DNA of 64,000 nucleotides from CAVUAT01 sp963739545 (GTDB taxonomy: Bacteria > Actinomycetota > Thermoleophilia > Solirubrobacterales > 70-9): assembly GCA_963739545.1 (NCBI GenBank), contig CAVUAT010000014.1:1054001-1118000 (forward strand), in the 5' to 3' direction. The notes beneath the pieces were generated by a model. It was not told where the DNA came from. It was given only the letters and a program-made list of their open reading frames with translations, and searched no databases. The position numbers and the translations under genes were made by a program. The stretch's first letter is position 1. Every line of letters begins with the position of its first letter. This document shows positions 1 through 8,184 of the stretch, one piece after another.

Positions 1-1
1 G

Positions 2-424
2 CGAATCCACGAGTCCGACCCGGTGCAGATGGAGAAGATGCTGGCGCTCAACCTCGACACGGCTCTGAACGCCTCGCGCGCCGCCCTGCCGAAGATGATC
101 GACGCCGGCGGCGGCGCGATCGTCTGCGTCGGCACGAAGGTCGCCTTCGAGCCCTTCAGCGGTGGAGCCGCCTACGCGATCTCGAAGTCGGCCACCCTGG
201 CGCTCGTTCGCTCGCTCGACGTCGAGTACCGCGACGACGGTGTTCGCGCCAACGCGATCGTCCCGAACGTGATCGACACGCCCGCGAATCGGGAATCAAT
301 GCCGGACGCAGACTTCGACGCCTGGGTCACCCCCGCGCAGATCGCACGCGTGATCCGCTTCCTCTGCTCAGCCGACTCGGCCCCGGTTTCGGGCGCCTCG
401 ATCCCTGTCTACGGGCGCTCCTGA
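2..424 (+). CDS. SDR-family oxidoreductase, C-terminal part (cut by window edge)
   Basis: The reading frame is open to the left edge, so the N-terminal Rossmann glycine motif lies outside the window. What remains shows the short-chain dehydrogenase core: the LNLDTALNASRAALPKM helix, the GGGAIVCVGTK strand with the catalytic-serine region replaced by a Gly/Thr stretch, and the YAISK active-site Tyr-x3-Lys (about residues 58-62 of the visible part). The PNVIDTPANRESMP segment is the usual post-catalytic loop. Substrate cannot be told. An MFS gene follows on the same strand. Confidence is high for the family, low for function. Confidence 0.85.
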   Translation, partial: RIHESDPVQMEKMLALNLDTALNASRAALPKMIDAGGGAIVCVGTKVAFEPFSGGAAYAISKSATLALVRSLDVEYRDDGVRANAIVPNVIDTPANRESMPDADFDAWVTPAQIARVIRFLCSADSAPVSGASIPVYGRS

Positions 425-491
425 GCCGAAGGGGAGCCTGCTCCGCCAGCGGGACTTTCGTCTCGTCGCGGGCTCGGTCGGGCTGTCTGCG

Positions 492-1709
492 ATGGGCGAC
501 TGGGTCGCGATCATCCCGCTCGGCCTGTTCATCCAGGAGACGACCGACTCGGGTTACGCGGTGGCCGCACTCTGGGTCTGCCTGTTCGGCCCGTCGGTGC
601 TGATCGCCGGATACGCCGGCCTGCTGGTCGACCGGATCGAGACGACGAGGCTGCTCGCGGCTGTGGGCGCGCTCGGGATCGCGGTCTCGCTCGCCCTGGT
701 CTTCGTCCAGGAGACCTGGTTCGTGCTCGCCATGACGGTCCTGCTGGGCGTCTCGTTCGCGCTCATCCAGCCGGCCGAGTTCGCGCTGGTCCCACTGCTC
801 TCCGGCCCCGACCGGGTGCAGGAGGCGAATGGGCACGTCGAGAGCGCTCGCTACATCGGCTTCGCCCTGGGTCCGGTGATCGGCGGCCTTCTGTTCGCGG
901 CCGGCGGCTTCGAGCTGCCGATGCTCGTCAACGCCGCCAGCTTCGCCGCTGTTTGCGTCGTCGCCCTCTCCTTGCGGGTGCGGCGTCACGCCGCCGAGCT
1001 CGAGCCAGGGGAACGACAACCGCGAGCCCGGGACGGGGTCGCGTTCCTATTTCGCGACAGGACTCTTTCGTTGGCGATGGCGGTCGCGTTCAGCTCGCTG
1101 CTGTTCATGTCGGCTGTCTGGGTCGCCGACATCTTCTTCGTCAAGGAGGTCCTCGGCAAAGGCGACGCGGCCTACGGCCTGCTGCTCACCACCTGGACCC
1201 TCGCGATGCTCGCTGGGGCCAGCGTCATCGCGCCCCGGATCGCTGCCGCTGCGGTCGCGAGCGCCGGGCTCGCCGCCGTCGCCGTGCAGGGGGCGGGCCT
1301 CGCGCTCCCCGCACTCTGGCTCTCGTTTGGCTTCCTGCTCGCCTGCTCGTTTCTCGGCGGGCTCGGCCATGGGGTCAAGAACGTGATGTTCAGGAGCCTG
1401 ATCCACGTCCGGGTGCCCGAGCCGCTGCACGGCCGCGCTTTCGCTGCATACAACGGGATCCGGAACGCCGCCGAGCTCGGCGCCTTCGCAGCGGGCGGGT
1501 TCCTGGTTGCCACGATCGGTGCTCGCGGCACGCTCGCCTACGCGGGCGGGCTCTCGGCCGTGGCTGGGCTCGTCGGGCTGTTGGTGCTGCTGAGGTTGAA
1601 CCGCGGCTGGCGGCCGACGGGCCCGATCGGCCCGCCGCTGGAGAGTCCAGCCTCGGTCGTCGACGAGCCCCCGGGGCCGGTTGCCGCCGGCCGCGCGGAG
1701 GCGTCATAG
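492..1709 (+). CDS. MFS transporter (DHA3/EntS-like exporter)
   Basis: About 405 residues with the regular pattern of 10-12 hydrophobic helices of a major facilitator, similar in layout to EntS-type exporters (PF05977 type). A conserved feature of that subfamily, an RDFRLxxxSxxxSxxGDW N-terminus, is read in frame just upstream of the ATG at 492 (codons 438-491, LLRQRDFRLVAGSVGLSAMG). Translation may therefore begin earlier, but no ATG, GTG or TTG exists between the upstream stop and 492; only CTG at 438 or 441 is available. The C-terminus is a Pro-rich cytoplasmic tail. Substrate unknown. Confidence 0.85.
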   Translation: MGDWVAIIPLGLFIQETTDSGYAVAALWVCLFGPSVLIAGYAGLLVDRIETTRLLAAVGALGIAVSLALVFVQETWFVLAMTVLLGVSFALIQPAEFALVPLLSGPDRVQEANGHVESARYIGFALGPVIGGLLFAAGGFELPMLVNAASFAAVCVVALSLRVRRHAAELEPGERQPRARDGVAFLFRDRTLSLAMAVAFSSLLFMSAVWVADIFFVKEVLGKGDAAYGLLLTTWTLAMLAGASVIAPRIAAAAVASAGLAAVAVQGAGLALPALWLSFGFLLACSFLGGLGHGVKNVMFRSLIHVRVPEPLHGRAFAAYNGIRNAAELGAFAAGGFLVATIGARGTLAYAGGLSAVAGLVGLLVLLRLNRGWRPTGPIGPPLESPASVVDEPPGPVAAGRAEAS

Positions 1710-1735
1710 ACCCCGAGCCGCGCGATACTCCCGCG

Positions 1736-1828
1736 ATGGCGGAGGAGCGAAAGCAGGGGGTGAGCGGCCGGGTGTTCGGGAACCTGCGTGAGCTGGCGAA
1801 AGAGGAGCCCGCAGCGCCGCGCCGGTAG
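1736..1828 (+). CDS. possible small protein (30 aa)
   Basis: An ATG lies 6 nt after a GATACT -10-like box at 1724-1729, the same arrangement found before many clear genes in this window, and opens a 30-codon frame (MAEERKQGVSGRVFGNLREL...). The peptide is charged, with a short amphipathic segment, and has no recognised domain. It sits between two MFS genes. Support is only promoter spacing and clean start/stop placement; it could equally be the 5' leader of the following transporter. Confidence 0.3.
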   Translation: MAEERKQGVSGRVFGNLRELAKEEPAAPRR

Positions 1829-1849
1829 CGCGGCGAGGCGAGCGTTCGG

Positions 1850-3037
1850 ATGAACGGCACGCCCGTCCCCCGCAGCCTTCTGATCGTCGCGTGCCTTGTC
1901 GTCGTCCAGGACCTGGCCTTCTTCGCGGTGATCAGCCCGCTGCTGCCCTCCTACGTCGACGACCTGGGGCTGAGCGAGACCGAGGCAGGAGTCCTGACCG
2001 CCTCCTACGCCGCCGGGACCCTGACCGCCGGGCTGCCGGCGGGGTTCCTTGCAGCTCGCGCCGGACCGCGCGCCACTGTGATCTCCGGGCTGCTGCTGTT
2101 CGGGGTGTCCGGGCTCGTCTTCGGCTTCGCCGACTCGGTGGTCGTACTCGACGCAGCTCGCTTCACGCAGGGCGTCGCGAGCGCGATGAGCTGGGCCGGC
2201 GCCTTCGCCTGGGTGCTCGCGTGGGACTCGGGCGAGCGTCGCGGACAGCTCATCGGCACGATGCTCGGCGTCGCGATCGCGGGCGCGCTGCTCGGCCCCG
2301 CGATCGGCGCGCTCGCGGAAGCGGTCGGCACCGAGTACGTGTTCGCGAGCGTGCTCGCGGGCTCGATCACGCTGGCGGTGCTCGCGGCCCGCCTGCCGGA
2401 CGCCAAGGAACCAGTGCGCAGCAGCGTGCGGGAGGTGTTCGCCGCTCTGCGCGGCCGTCCCGTGCTTGTCGCAGGAGCGCTGCTCGCGGTCCCCTCGGTC
2501 CTGTTCGGGGTCGTCGGGGTTCTGTTCCCCTTGGAGATCGACTCGCTCGGAGGCGGGGCGGGCGTGATCGCAGCGAGCTTCACAGCGGGCGCCGCTCTCG
2601 AGGCCGTGCTCTCGCCGCTGGTGGGCCGCTACACCGACCGCCGTCCGTGGACCACTCCATACCTGGCCGGCCTGCTGATCTGCGCCGCTGCCGTTGGCGT
2701 GATCGCAGCCTCCGAGCTGCTCGGGGTTGTCGTGGCCGGCGTCGTCGTCACGTCAATCGGTTCAGGGGCCTGCTTCGCGCCGGTGACCAAGGCGGTGTCA
2801 GACGCCTCCGAGGCGCGTGGCCTCCACCAGGGGATGGCCGCGGGGGTGACCAACGTCTGCTGGGCCGGCGGCGAGGTCGCAGGGTCCCTCTCGGCCGGTG
2901 CGCTCGCCGACGCCCATGGCCTGGCTGCGGCCTTCACGGCCAGCGCGGTCTTCCTGGTGGTCGCGACCGCGGTCGCCTGGCGAATCGCCCCAGGCCAGCC
3001 GGGGGCCTCACCCGGTGGCAGGTTCCACACAGGGTGA
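1850..3037 (+). CDS. MFS transporter (DHA1-like)
   Basis: About 395 residues with twelve predicted membrane helices. The first helix (SLLIVACLVVVQDLAFFAVI) is followed by the YVDDLGLSETEAGVLTASYA loop typical of DHA1 drug or metabolite exporters. A motif A-like GFLAARAGPR sits between helices 2 and 3, and GAWALGPAIG-type glycine/proline packing (ALLGPAIGAL) in helix 5 is the antiporter motif C region. It follows a related but distinct MFS gene and is probably co-transcribed with it. Substrate cannot be inferred. Confidence 0.85.
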   Translation: MNGTPVPRSLLIVACLVVVQDLAFFAVISPLLPSYVDDLGLSETEAGVLTASYAAGTLTAGLPAGFLAARAGPRATVISGLLLFGVSGLVFGFADSVVVLDAARFTQGVASAMSWAGAFAWVLAWDSGERRGQLIGTMLGVAIAGALLGPAIGALAEAVGTEYVFASVLAGSITLAVLAARLPDAKEPVRSSVREVFAALRGRPVLVAGALLAVPSVLFGVVGVLFPLEIDSLGGGAGVIAASFTAGAALEAVLSPLVGRYTDRRPWTTPYLAGLLICAAAVGVIAASELLGVVVAGVVVTSIGSGACFAPVTKAVSDASEARGLHQGMAAGVTNVCWAGGEVAGSLSAGALADAHGLAAAFTASAVFLVVATAVAWRIAPGQPGASPGGRFHTG

Positions 3038-3103
3038 GCAGGAAGAGCGCTAACGCGCGGACCGGTTGCCCCCTGGCCTGGTGGGCGCGATACTGCGCGG
3101 GCG

Positions 3104-3508
3104 ATGTCGGAGGAGAACGTCCAGGTGGTGAGGCGCTTCTATGCCGCATGGTCCCGCGACGAGGAGTTGCCTGGACCGACCGAGCTGATGGATCCCGAGA
3201 TCGAGTACGTCAATCCGGGCGGGGCCGTCGAGCCGGGGATCCGTCGCGGCTTGGCCGAGTTCAGCCGGGCGGTCGAGAACGTCTTCGCGGGCTGGGACAC
3301 CTGGACGATCGAGCCGACGCAGCTCCGCGCTGCGGGGGAGGACCAGGTCGCCGTGGTGGCCCACTACCGGTATCGCATTCAGGGGAGCGGAGCGGACCTG
3401 GAGACGCGAATGTCGCACCTGTGGACTCTCCGCGACGGCAAGGTCGTGCGATTCGCCTGGTTTCACGAGCCGGCTGATGCCCTCGAAGCCGCCGGGCTGT
3501 CGGATTAG
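3104..3508 (+). CDS. SnoaL/NTF2-like domain protein
   Basis: A 134-residue single-domain protein with the opening MSEENVQVVRRFYAAWSRDE and the WTIEPTQL...VAVVAHYRYRIQGSG beta-sheet pattern of the SnoaL-like (nuclear transport factor 2) fold, common in actinobacteria. Such proteins form a cone-shaped pocket; many have no assigned activity. A GATACT box ends 9 nt before the ATG, suggesting a leaderless transcript. Two other NTF2-like proteins lie nearby at 4066-4464 and 13225-13782. No catalytic residues can be named. Confidence 0.8.
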   Translation: MSEENVQVVRRFYAAWSRDEELPGPTELMDPEIEYVNPGGAVEPGIRRGLAEFSRAVENVFAGWDTWTIEPTQLRAAGEDQVAVVAHYRYRIQGSGADLETRMSHLWTLRDGKVVRFAWFHEPADALEAAGLSD

Positions 3509-3528
3509 GCGCTGGGAGGGAACTGACC

Positions 3529-3948
3529 ATTCCCGCGAAGGGCATTCACCACGTTGACTTCGCGGTCGCCGACATTGAGCGGTCACTGGCGTTCTACTTG
3601 ATGCTCCTGGGGCCGCTCGGGTGGGCTGAGGAGGTTCGCTACCCCACCTATCGAGGAACGGAAGAGGTGGTCTACCTCAAGGAGTCGAGGACGGGCGCAA
3701 TGTTGGGTCTCCGCGCCGCCGACGGTGGCGCTCACCACTACTACGAAGTGGGGATCGAGCACCTGGCATTCGAAGTCGATACGGCCGCGGAGGTCGACGC
3801 CGCATACGAGCGCTGCGTTGGACAGGGCGTCAACATCCACTTTCCGCCGGAGGAAGACCGCGACGTCGAGGGCTACTACGCGCTCTTCGTCTTCGATCCG
3901 GATGGAATGCGGATCGAGATCTTCAGCTGGCCGCGATCGGAGGCGTGA
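3529..3948 (+). CDS. VOC-family (glyoxalase-like) protein, non-canonical start
   Basis: The translated frame reads PAKGIHHVDFAVADIERSLAFY, the N-terminal strand and helix of a glyoxalase/bleomycin-resistance module, and ends with GYYALFVFDPDGMRIEIFSW, the second betaalphabetabetabeta half. The only ATG (3601) or TTG (3598) would delete the metal-ligand strand GIHHVDF, so the real start must be upstream. A strong GGGAGGG Shine-Dalgarno at 3514-3520 is 8 nt from ATT at 3529 and 2 nt from CTG at 3523; ATT is chosen by spacing. By eye this gene is somewhat less GC-rich than its neighbours, and it ends beside tRNA-Phe. Confidence 0.75.
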   Translation: MPAKGIHHVDFAVADIERSLAFYLMLLGPLGWAEEVRYPTYRGTEEVVYLKESRTGAMLGLRAADGGAHHYYEVGIEHLAFEVDTAAEVDAAYERCVGQGVNIHFPPEEDRDVEGYYALFVFDPDGMRIEIFSWPRSEA

Positions 3949-3972
3949 TCGGCAGACGATTCCGACCAGCGA

Positions 3973-4045
3973 TGGCGAGGGCCAGAATCGAACTGGCGAC
4001 ACCACGATTTTCAGTCGTGTGCTCTACCAACTGAGCTACCTCGCC
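3973..4045 (-). tRNA. tRNA-Phe (GAA)
   Basis: On the minus strand the sequence folds into a complete cloverleaf of 73 nt. The acceptor stem GGCGAGG pairs perfectly with CCTCGCC followed by discriminator A. The anticodon arm CACGA-CTGAAAA-TCGTG has anticodon GAA (Phe), and the T arm carries GTTCGATTC. The 3' CCA is not encoded: the next bases are TCG. Confidence 0.97.
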
Positions 4046-4065
4046 GGAGGTGGAGCGCGTAAAGG

Positions 4066-4464
4066 CTAGCCGAGGTCGGCCTCTCCCTCGGGCACTGTGC
4101 GGAACTCGCGCACGTCGGCGATCAGGCCGCCGCCGTCGAGGCGAAATGACTGCACGCCGGCGAACTCGAAGCTCGAGTCCTCGCCGTCGGCGCCCTTGAC
4201 CGTGCCGCGGAAGGTGACGTGCGCGAGTACCCCCTCGCCCAGCTCCCGCAGCCGCGTTGGCTCGATCTCGAAGCCGGTCAGCGGGTCGCCGAAGGCACCC
4301 CACATTCGCGTCACCTTGTCCCGGCCGTGGATCGTGCCGGTGACCGGGACGTCGGGCGGGCGCAACCACGAGACGTCGGGGCTCATCAACTCGAGCGCCG
4401 TCTCCAGCTCGCCCGCGTTGATCGCGGCGTAGAGCGCGCGAATCTGATCGAGGCCTTCAGGCAT
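4066..4464 (-). CDS. SnoaL/NTF2-like protein
   Basis: A 132-residue protein opening MPEGLDQIRALYAAINAGELE and containing the MSPDVSWLRPPDVPVTGTIH and FRGTVKGADGEDSSFEFAGV strands of the SnoaL-like fold. Its ATG overlaps the last 8 nt of the TIGR00725 gene upstream, so it is the last gene of a tightly coupled minus-strand operon (DHPS-like, helicase, TIGR00725, this gene). No catalytic residue can be named; members are often assumed to be ligand-binding or isomerase-like. Confidence 0.75.
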   Translation of the reverse strand: MPEGLDQIRALYAAINAGELETALELMSPDVSWLRPPDVPVTGTIHGRDKVTRMWGAFGDPLTGFEIEPTRLRELGEGVLAHVTFRGTVKGADGEDSSFEFAGVQSFRLDGGGLIADVREFRTVPEGEADLG

Positions 4465-4939
4465 CGATCAAGCCACGGAGTGCTGAATTCACGGCATCCT
4501 CGGGCGAGGTGGCCGCCTCGATCCCGAGGTCGGTCCCCGCGCGGTTGCGGAGCGTCCAGCTGTCGAGGGCGACCACGGTCTTGCCGAGCTTGCGGGCGAA
4601 GGCGATCTCCGACAGCGTGCCCCACTCGCCGCCGACAGCGATTACCGCGTCGCCCGAGCCGACCACGGCCAGGTTGCGCGCGTACCCGACGCCGGTTGCC
4701 ACGGCGTGGGTGACGTGCTCGTTGGCATCCGCGGGATCGAGGCCGGGGAGGACCCCGATGACCACGCCTCCCGCCGACCGCGCTCCGCGCGACGCCGCCT
4801 CCATCACGCCGCCTCCGCCACCGCAGACGACCGCGGCACCGGCCTCGGCGAGCAGCCTGCCGACCGACTCGGCGTCGTCGAGCAGCTCCCCCTCGCCTAT
4901 CGCCGCGCCGATCACGGAGACCTGCGGGACCCTGGTCAT
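4457..4939 (-). CDS. TIGR00725-family LOG/Rossmann-like protein
   Basis: 160 residues in a Rossmann-like fold with the nucleotide-binding segment CGGGGGGVMEAASRGAR (about residues 39-55) and a second loop GGEWGTLSEIAFA that corresponds to the PGGxGTxxE motif of LOG/YgdH phosphoribohydrolase relatives. The loop keeps G-G-x-x-G-T-x-x-E, so nucleotide-ribosyl chemistry is possible but untested in this subfamily. The ATG shares 4 nt with the helicase stop (ATGA), indicating translational coupling. Confidence 0.8.
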   Translation of the reverse strand: MTRVPQVSVIGAAIGEGELLDDAESVGRLLAEAGAAVVCGGGGGVMEAASRGARSAGGVVIGVLPGLDPADANEHVTHAVATGVGYARNLAVVGSGDAVIAVGGEWGTLSEIAFARKLGKTVVALDSWTLRNRAGTDLGIEAATSPEDAVNSALRGLIDA

Positions 4940-7257
4940 GTCGCCACACGCTTACCGCGAGCGTTCGCCTTCCCCGGCCCCTGCTTTCGCATCATCCCCA
5001 TCAGTTCGAGCGCCCCGCCCTTGTGGAGGTGCTCGTTCAGGTTGCCGCACTTCGGGCTCTGCACGCACGAGGGGCACCCGTCCTCGCACGGGCACTCGCG
5101 GATCAGCCGGTCGGCGTCTCCGACCAGGCGCTCGAACTCCTCGTAGCCGCGGCGGGTGATGCCGATCCCGCCAGGGTGGCCGTCATAGATGAAGATCGTC
5201 GGGCGTCCGGTCTGCATGTGGACATTGGTCGAGAGGCCGCCGATGTCCCATCGGTCGCACATCGCGATCAGCGGCAGCACCGCGATCTGACCGTGCTCGG
5301 ACGCGTGGAGCGCGCCGAGCAGCACCTCGACCGGCAGCCGCGACTGCATTCGCTCGTCTATCACGTACCAGAGCGCCTGGGTCACGAAGTCCTGAACGGG
5401 GAGGTCCAGGGCCACCGTCTCGAGTACCTCGTTGTCGCCGAGGCGCTTTCGCTGGTAGGCGATCACCTGCTCGGAGACCGAGACCGCCCCGAAGCTGAGC
5501 TCCACCCCGAGCGTATGGCGCTGCGTGCGGAGCTCGTCGATGAAGACCTCGGTCTCCTTCTTGACCTGCGTGTAGTAGTCGCCGTCGAACGGGCGGACCA
5601 TCGCCCGGCGCGCATCGAGGTCCATATCGATGACCTCGTACGAGCGCCCGAGGTGCAGGTAGACCGCTCCGGGGTGGACCGTCGAGAAGGCGCGCGCGGC
5701 GTCGACGTGGCCGATCACTTCGCCCGAGCTGCGGTCGACGACCGCGAGGCTGTCTGCCGAAGCCGAGCGCAGCGAGATGCGGCCCGCGGCGAAGTCGCCG
5801 GTGCGGGTCAGGTACCGGTCGCCTCGGGCCTTCCGCAGCTCGCCCATCGCGACCAGCTGGTCGGCGCGCTCGCTCCAGCCGTCGCCGAGGAACTCGTCGT
5901 CGCCGGGGCCGAGGGGGTGCTCGTACGCCGCGGCGACCAGGTGCTGCATCTGGATCTGTTCGGAGCGGTGGTCGAGGATCGCCGCCTCGACGGGCCGGCC
6001 GAGGAACTCGTCGGGGTGGCGGCAGAAGAACTGGTCGAGGCCGTCCTGGCCCGCGATGTACACGGCGAGCCCGCGGCGTTGGCGCCCCGCGCGGCCCCAC
6101 ATCTGGCGCAGGCTGGCGACGGTACCCGGGAAGTTCACGCAGATCGCTGCATCGAGCTCGCCGATGTCGATCCCGAGCTCGAGGGCGTCGGTCGCCGCCA
6201 CCGCCAGGAGCTTGCCCTCGGCCAGGTTCGCTTCGATCTCGCGGCGCTGCTGCGGCGTGTAGCCGGCGCGGTAGGGGGCGATCCTTTCGGCGAGGTGTCC
6301 CTTGCCCTGCTCAATCAGCTTCAGCGAGGCCATCCGGTTGATCAGCTCGATCCCGCGGCGGCTCTTCATGAAGCAGATCGTCCGCACACCGCGCTGGACG
6401 AGCTCGCAGAGCATGTCGGCTGCCTCGGCGACGGGGGAGCGCCGCAACTGGGTCGCCTGCTCGATCACGGGCGGGTTCCACATCGCGATCTCGCGGCCCG
6501 CCCGCGGTGCTCCGTCATCGTCGAGCAGGTCGAACTCCAGCCCCGTCAATCTCTCGGCGAGCTCGCCGGGGTTGGCGATCGTGGCCGAGGCCATGATGAA
6601 TCGCGGATCGGCGCCGTAGAGCCGGGCGGTGCGCCGCAGCCGGCGGAGGACGTTCGCGACGTGAGAGCCGAACACCCCGCGGTACGTGTGGGCCTCGTCG
6701 ACGACCACCCATCCGAGGTTCGAGAGAAAGTCTCCCCAGCGCTTGTGATGGGGGAGGACCCCGACGTTGAGCATGTCGGGGTTCGTCAGCACCAGGTTGG
6801 CGCGTCGCCGGATCGCCGGCCGCTCCTCGCGAGGGGTGTCTCCGTCGTAGATCGCCTCGCGCAGGTTTGGCGGGCGCAGCTCGCCGAGCTTCCGCGCCTG
6901 GTCCTGGGCGAGGGCCTTGGTCGGGTAGAGGTAGAAGGCGCGACGCTTCGGGTCCCGGGCGATCCCGTCGAGGACCGGCAGGTTGAACGACAGCGACTTC
7001 CCGGACGCGGTGCCGCTGGTCAGGATCAGCTCGCGCTCCCGAGCTATCTCGAACGCCTCGGCCTGGTGTGAGTACAGCGACGAGATCCCCGTGCGAGCCA
7101 GCGCCTCGACGAGCCCGGGGTCGAGGTCGGCCGGCAGGTCGGCGAGCTTTGCCATCGTCGCCGCCTCCGAGCTCTCCTGGACCAGGCGGCCGTCGTCGCG
7201 CCCGGGCGCGAGCGTCGGCTCCCAGGCGCCGCCCGAGACCATCGAGCCGCTAGCCAC
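4936..7257 (-). CDS. DEAD/DEAH-box helicase with DUF1998 zinc-binding C-terminus (MrfA/YprA-like)
   Basis: 773 residues. Motif I is TSGTASGKS (about residues 80-88), motif II is VVDEAHTYRGVFGSH, motif III lies in FIMASATIANP, and motif VI is MWGRAGRQRRG. The C-terminus has the four-cysteine cluster CPCEDGCPSCVQSPKCG (residues 722-738) of DUF1998, as in Bacillus MrfA (mitomycin repair) and fungal Hrq1. That family acts as a 3'-5' DNA helicase in DNA-damage repair; the role here is inferred. The chosen GTG start overlaps the upstream gene by 8 nt; an internal ATG at residue 35 (MAKLADL) is an alternative. Confidence 0.9.
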   Translation of the reverse strand: MASGSMVSGGAWEPTLAPGRDDGRLVQESSEAATMAKLADLPADLDPGLVEALARTGISSLYSHQAEAFEIARERELILTSGTASGKSLSFNLPVLDGIARDPKRRAFYLYPTKALAQDQARKLGELRPPNLREAIYDGDTPREERPAIRRRANLVLTNPDMLNVGVLPHHKRWGDFLSNLGWVVVDEAHTYRGVFGSHVANVLRRLRRTARLYGADPRFIMASATIANPGELAERLTGLEFDLLDDDGAPRAGREIAMWNPPVIEQATQLRRSPVAEAADMLCELVQRGVRTICFMKSRRGIELINRMASLKLIEQGKGHLAERIAPYRAGYTPQQRREIEANLAEGKLLAVAATDALELGIDIGELDAAICVNFPGTVASLRQMWGRAGRQRRGLAVYIAGQDGLDQFFCRHPDEFLGRPVEAAILDHRSEQIQMQHLVAAAYEHPLGPGDDEFLGDGWSERADQLVAMGELRKARGDRYLTRTGDFAAGRISLRSASADSLAVVDRSSGEVIGHVDAARAFSTVHPGAVYLHLGRSYEVIDMDLDARRAMVRPFDGDYYTQVKKETEVFIDELRTQRHTLGVELSFGAVSVSEQVIAYQRKRLGDNEVLETVALDLPVQDFVTQALWYVIDERMQSRLPVEVLLGALHASEHGQIAVLPLIAMCDRWDIGGLSTNVHMQTGRPTIFIYDGHPGGIGITRRGYEEFERLVGDADRLIRECPCEDGCPSCVQSPKCGNLNEHLHKGGALELMGMMRKQGPGKANARGKRVAT

Positions 7258-8134
7258 CGGCGACTCCCGGGTAGGGGCGGGCGGCGGCCTCGCCGCCCCC
7301 GATCGCGCCGGCGATCCGCATCGCCTGCAGCGCGCTTCGGTCGTGCAGCCTGTGGATATCCGCGCCGCGCATCACGGCGAGCGCCGTCGCAGCGCACGTC
7401 GCCCACTCGCGGCGCTCGGGCGGCAACCGCCCCTCCCACGAGCCGGCGAGCACCGCGCCGAGCAGGTCCTTGCGCGAGAGGCTGATGTAGAGCGGGCGCC
7501 CGAGCTCTCGCAGCTCGCCCAGACGGCGCAGGACTTCGAGGCCGTCGGCCACCCCGATGTCGAAGTCGAGGCCGGGGTCGAGCACGAGCTGCTCGGCATC
7601 GACCCCTCGCTCGCCCGCAGCCTCGATCCGCTCGGCGAACCAGGACTTCAGGTGCTCGACGGGGTCGTCGAAGCGGTGCACCCCACGGTCCTCGCGCGGG
7701 CGCCCCTCGATGTGCATCAGCACCAGCCCGCAGCCGCGCTCGGCTGCCAGATCGAACAACGCCGGGTCGAGCGCGCCGCTGATGTCGTTGATCACCACGG
7801 CCCCCGCGTCGAGAGCCTGCTCGGCTACCTCTGCCGAGAACGTGTCGGCCGAGATCGGGAGCCCGGTCGCCACCTTGAGGCCTACGATCGCGGGGACCAG
7901 GCGCGACGCCTCGTCACCGGCTTCGACCGCCGGCCCGCCACGCGCCGCGACGGCGCCCACGTCGAGCATGTCGAACCCGGCACGCGCGAGGGCGACACCA
8001 TCGGCGACGGCGCCCTCGGGCGTCTCGCTGCGGGCGCCGGAGAACATCGAGTCAGAGGTGACGTTGACGATCCCCGCCCCGAGTGGCCGGTCCAGAGTCA
8101 GAACACGGTCTGAGAGTCGCCAGTCGAGAGCCAT
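7250..8134 (-). CDS. dihydropteroate synthase-like protein (divergent)
   Basis: 294 residues aligning along a DHPS TIM barrel: GIVNVTSDSMFSG replaces GILNVTPDSFSDGG, ISADTF replaces ISVDTS, VINDISG is kept, MHIEGRP replaces MHMQGNP, SRKDLLG and GADIHRLHD are kept. The loop-2 STRPG motif that binds the pterin/pABA analogue is absent (LDVGAVAARGGP), and the DPGFGFGK motif is LDPGLDFDIG, so the lysine is lost. It may be a diverged paralogue rather than folate-pathway FolP; no other folate gene is nearby. First gene of the helicase operon. A TACCGT -10-like box ends 6 nt before the ATG. Confidence 0.75.
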   Translation of the reverse strand: MALDWRLSDRVLTLDRPLGAGIVNVTSDSMFSGARSETPEGAVADGVALARAGFDMLDVGAVAARGGPAVEAGDEASRLVPAIVGLKVATGLPISADTFSAEVAEQALDAGAVVINDISGALDPALFDLAAERGCGLVLMHIEGRPREDRGVHRFDDPVEHLKSWFAERIEAAGERGVDAEQLVLDPGLDFDIGVADGLEVLRRLGELRELGRPLYISLSRKDLLGAVLAGSWEGRLPPERREWATCAATALAVMRGADIHRLHDRSALQAMRIAGAIGGGEAAARPYPGVAGG

Positions 8135-8184
8135 GGGCCAACGGTAACCGCCCGCGCAGGCGGCTCAGGCTACGGTTGCCCGCG

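Noticed and set aside
3949..4065. Integration site (attB) of a mobile element at tRNA-Phe
   Set aside because: No integrase, direct repeat of the tRNA 3' end or other mobile gene is visible on either side.
5023..7071. A 680-codon open frame on the plus strand opposite the helicase gene
   Set aside because: It is the mirror frame of a high-GC gene; the helicase on the minus strand has clear motifs, and the antisense translation has no recognisable domain or promoter.
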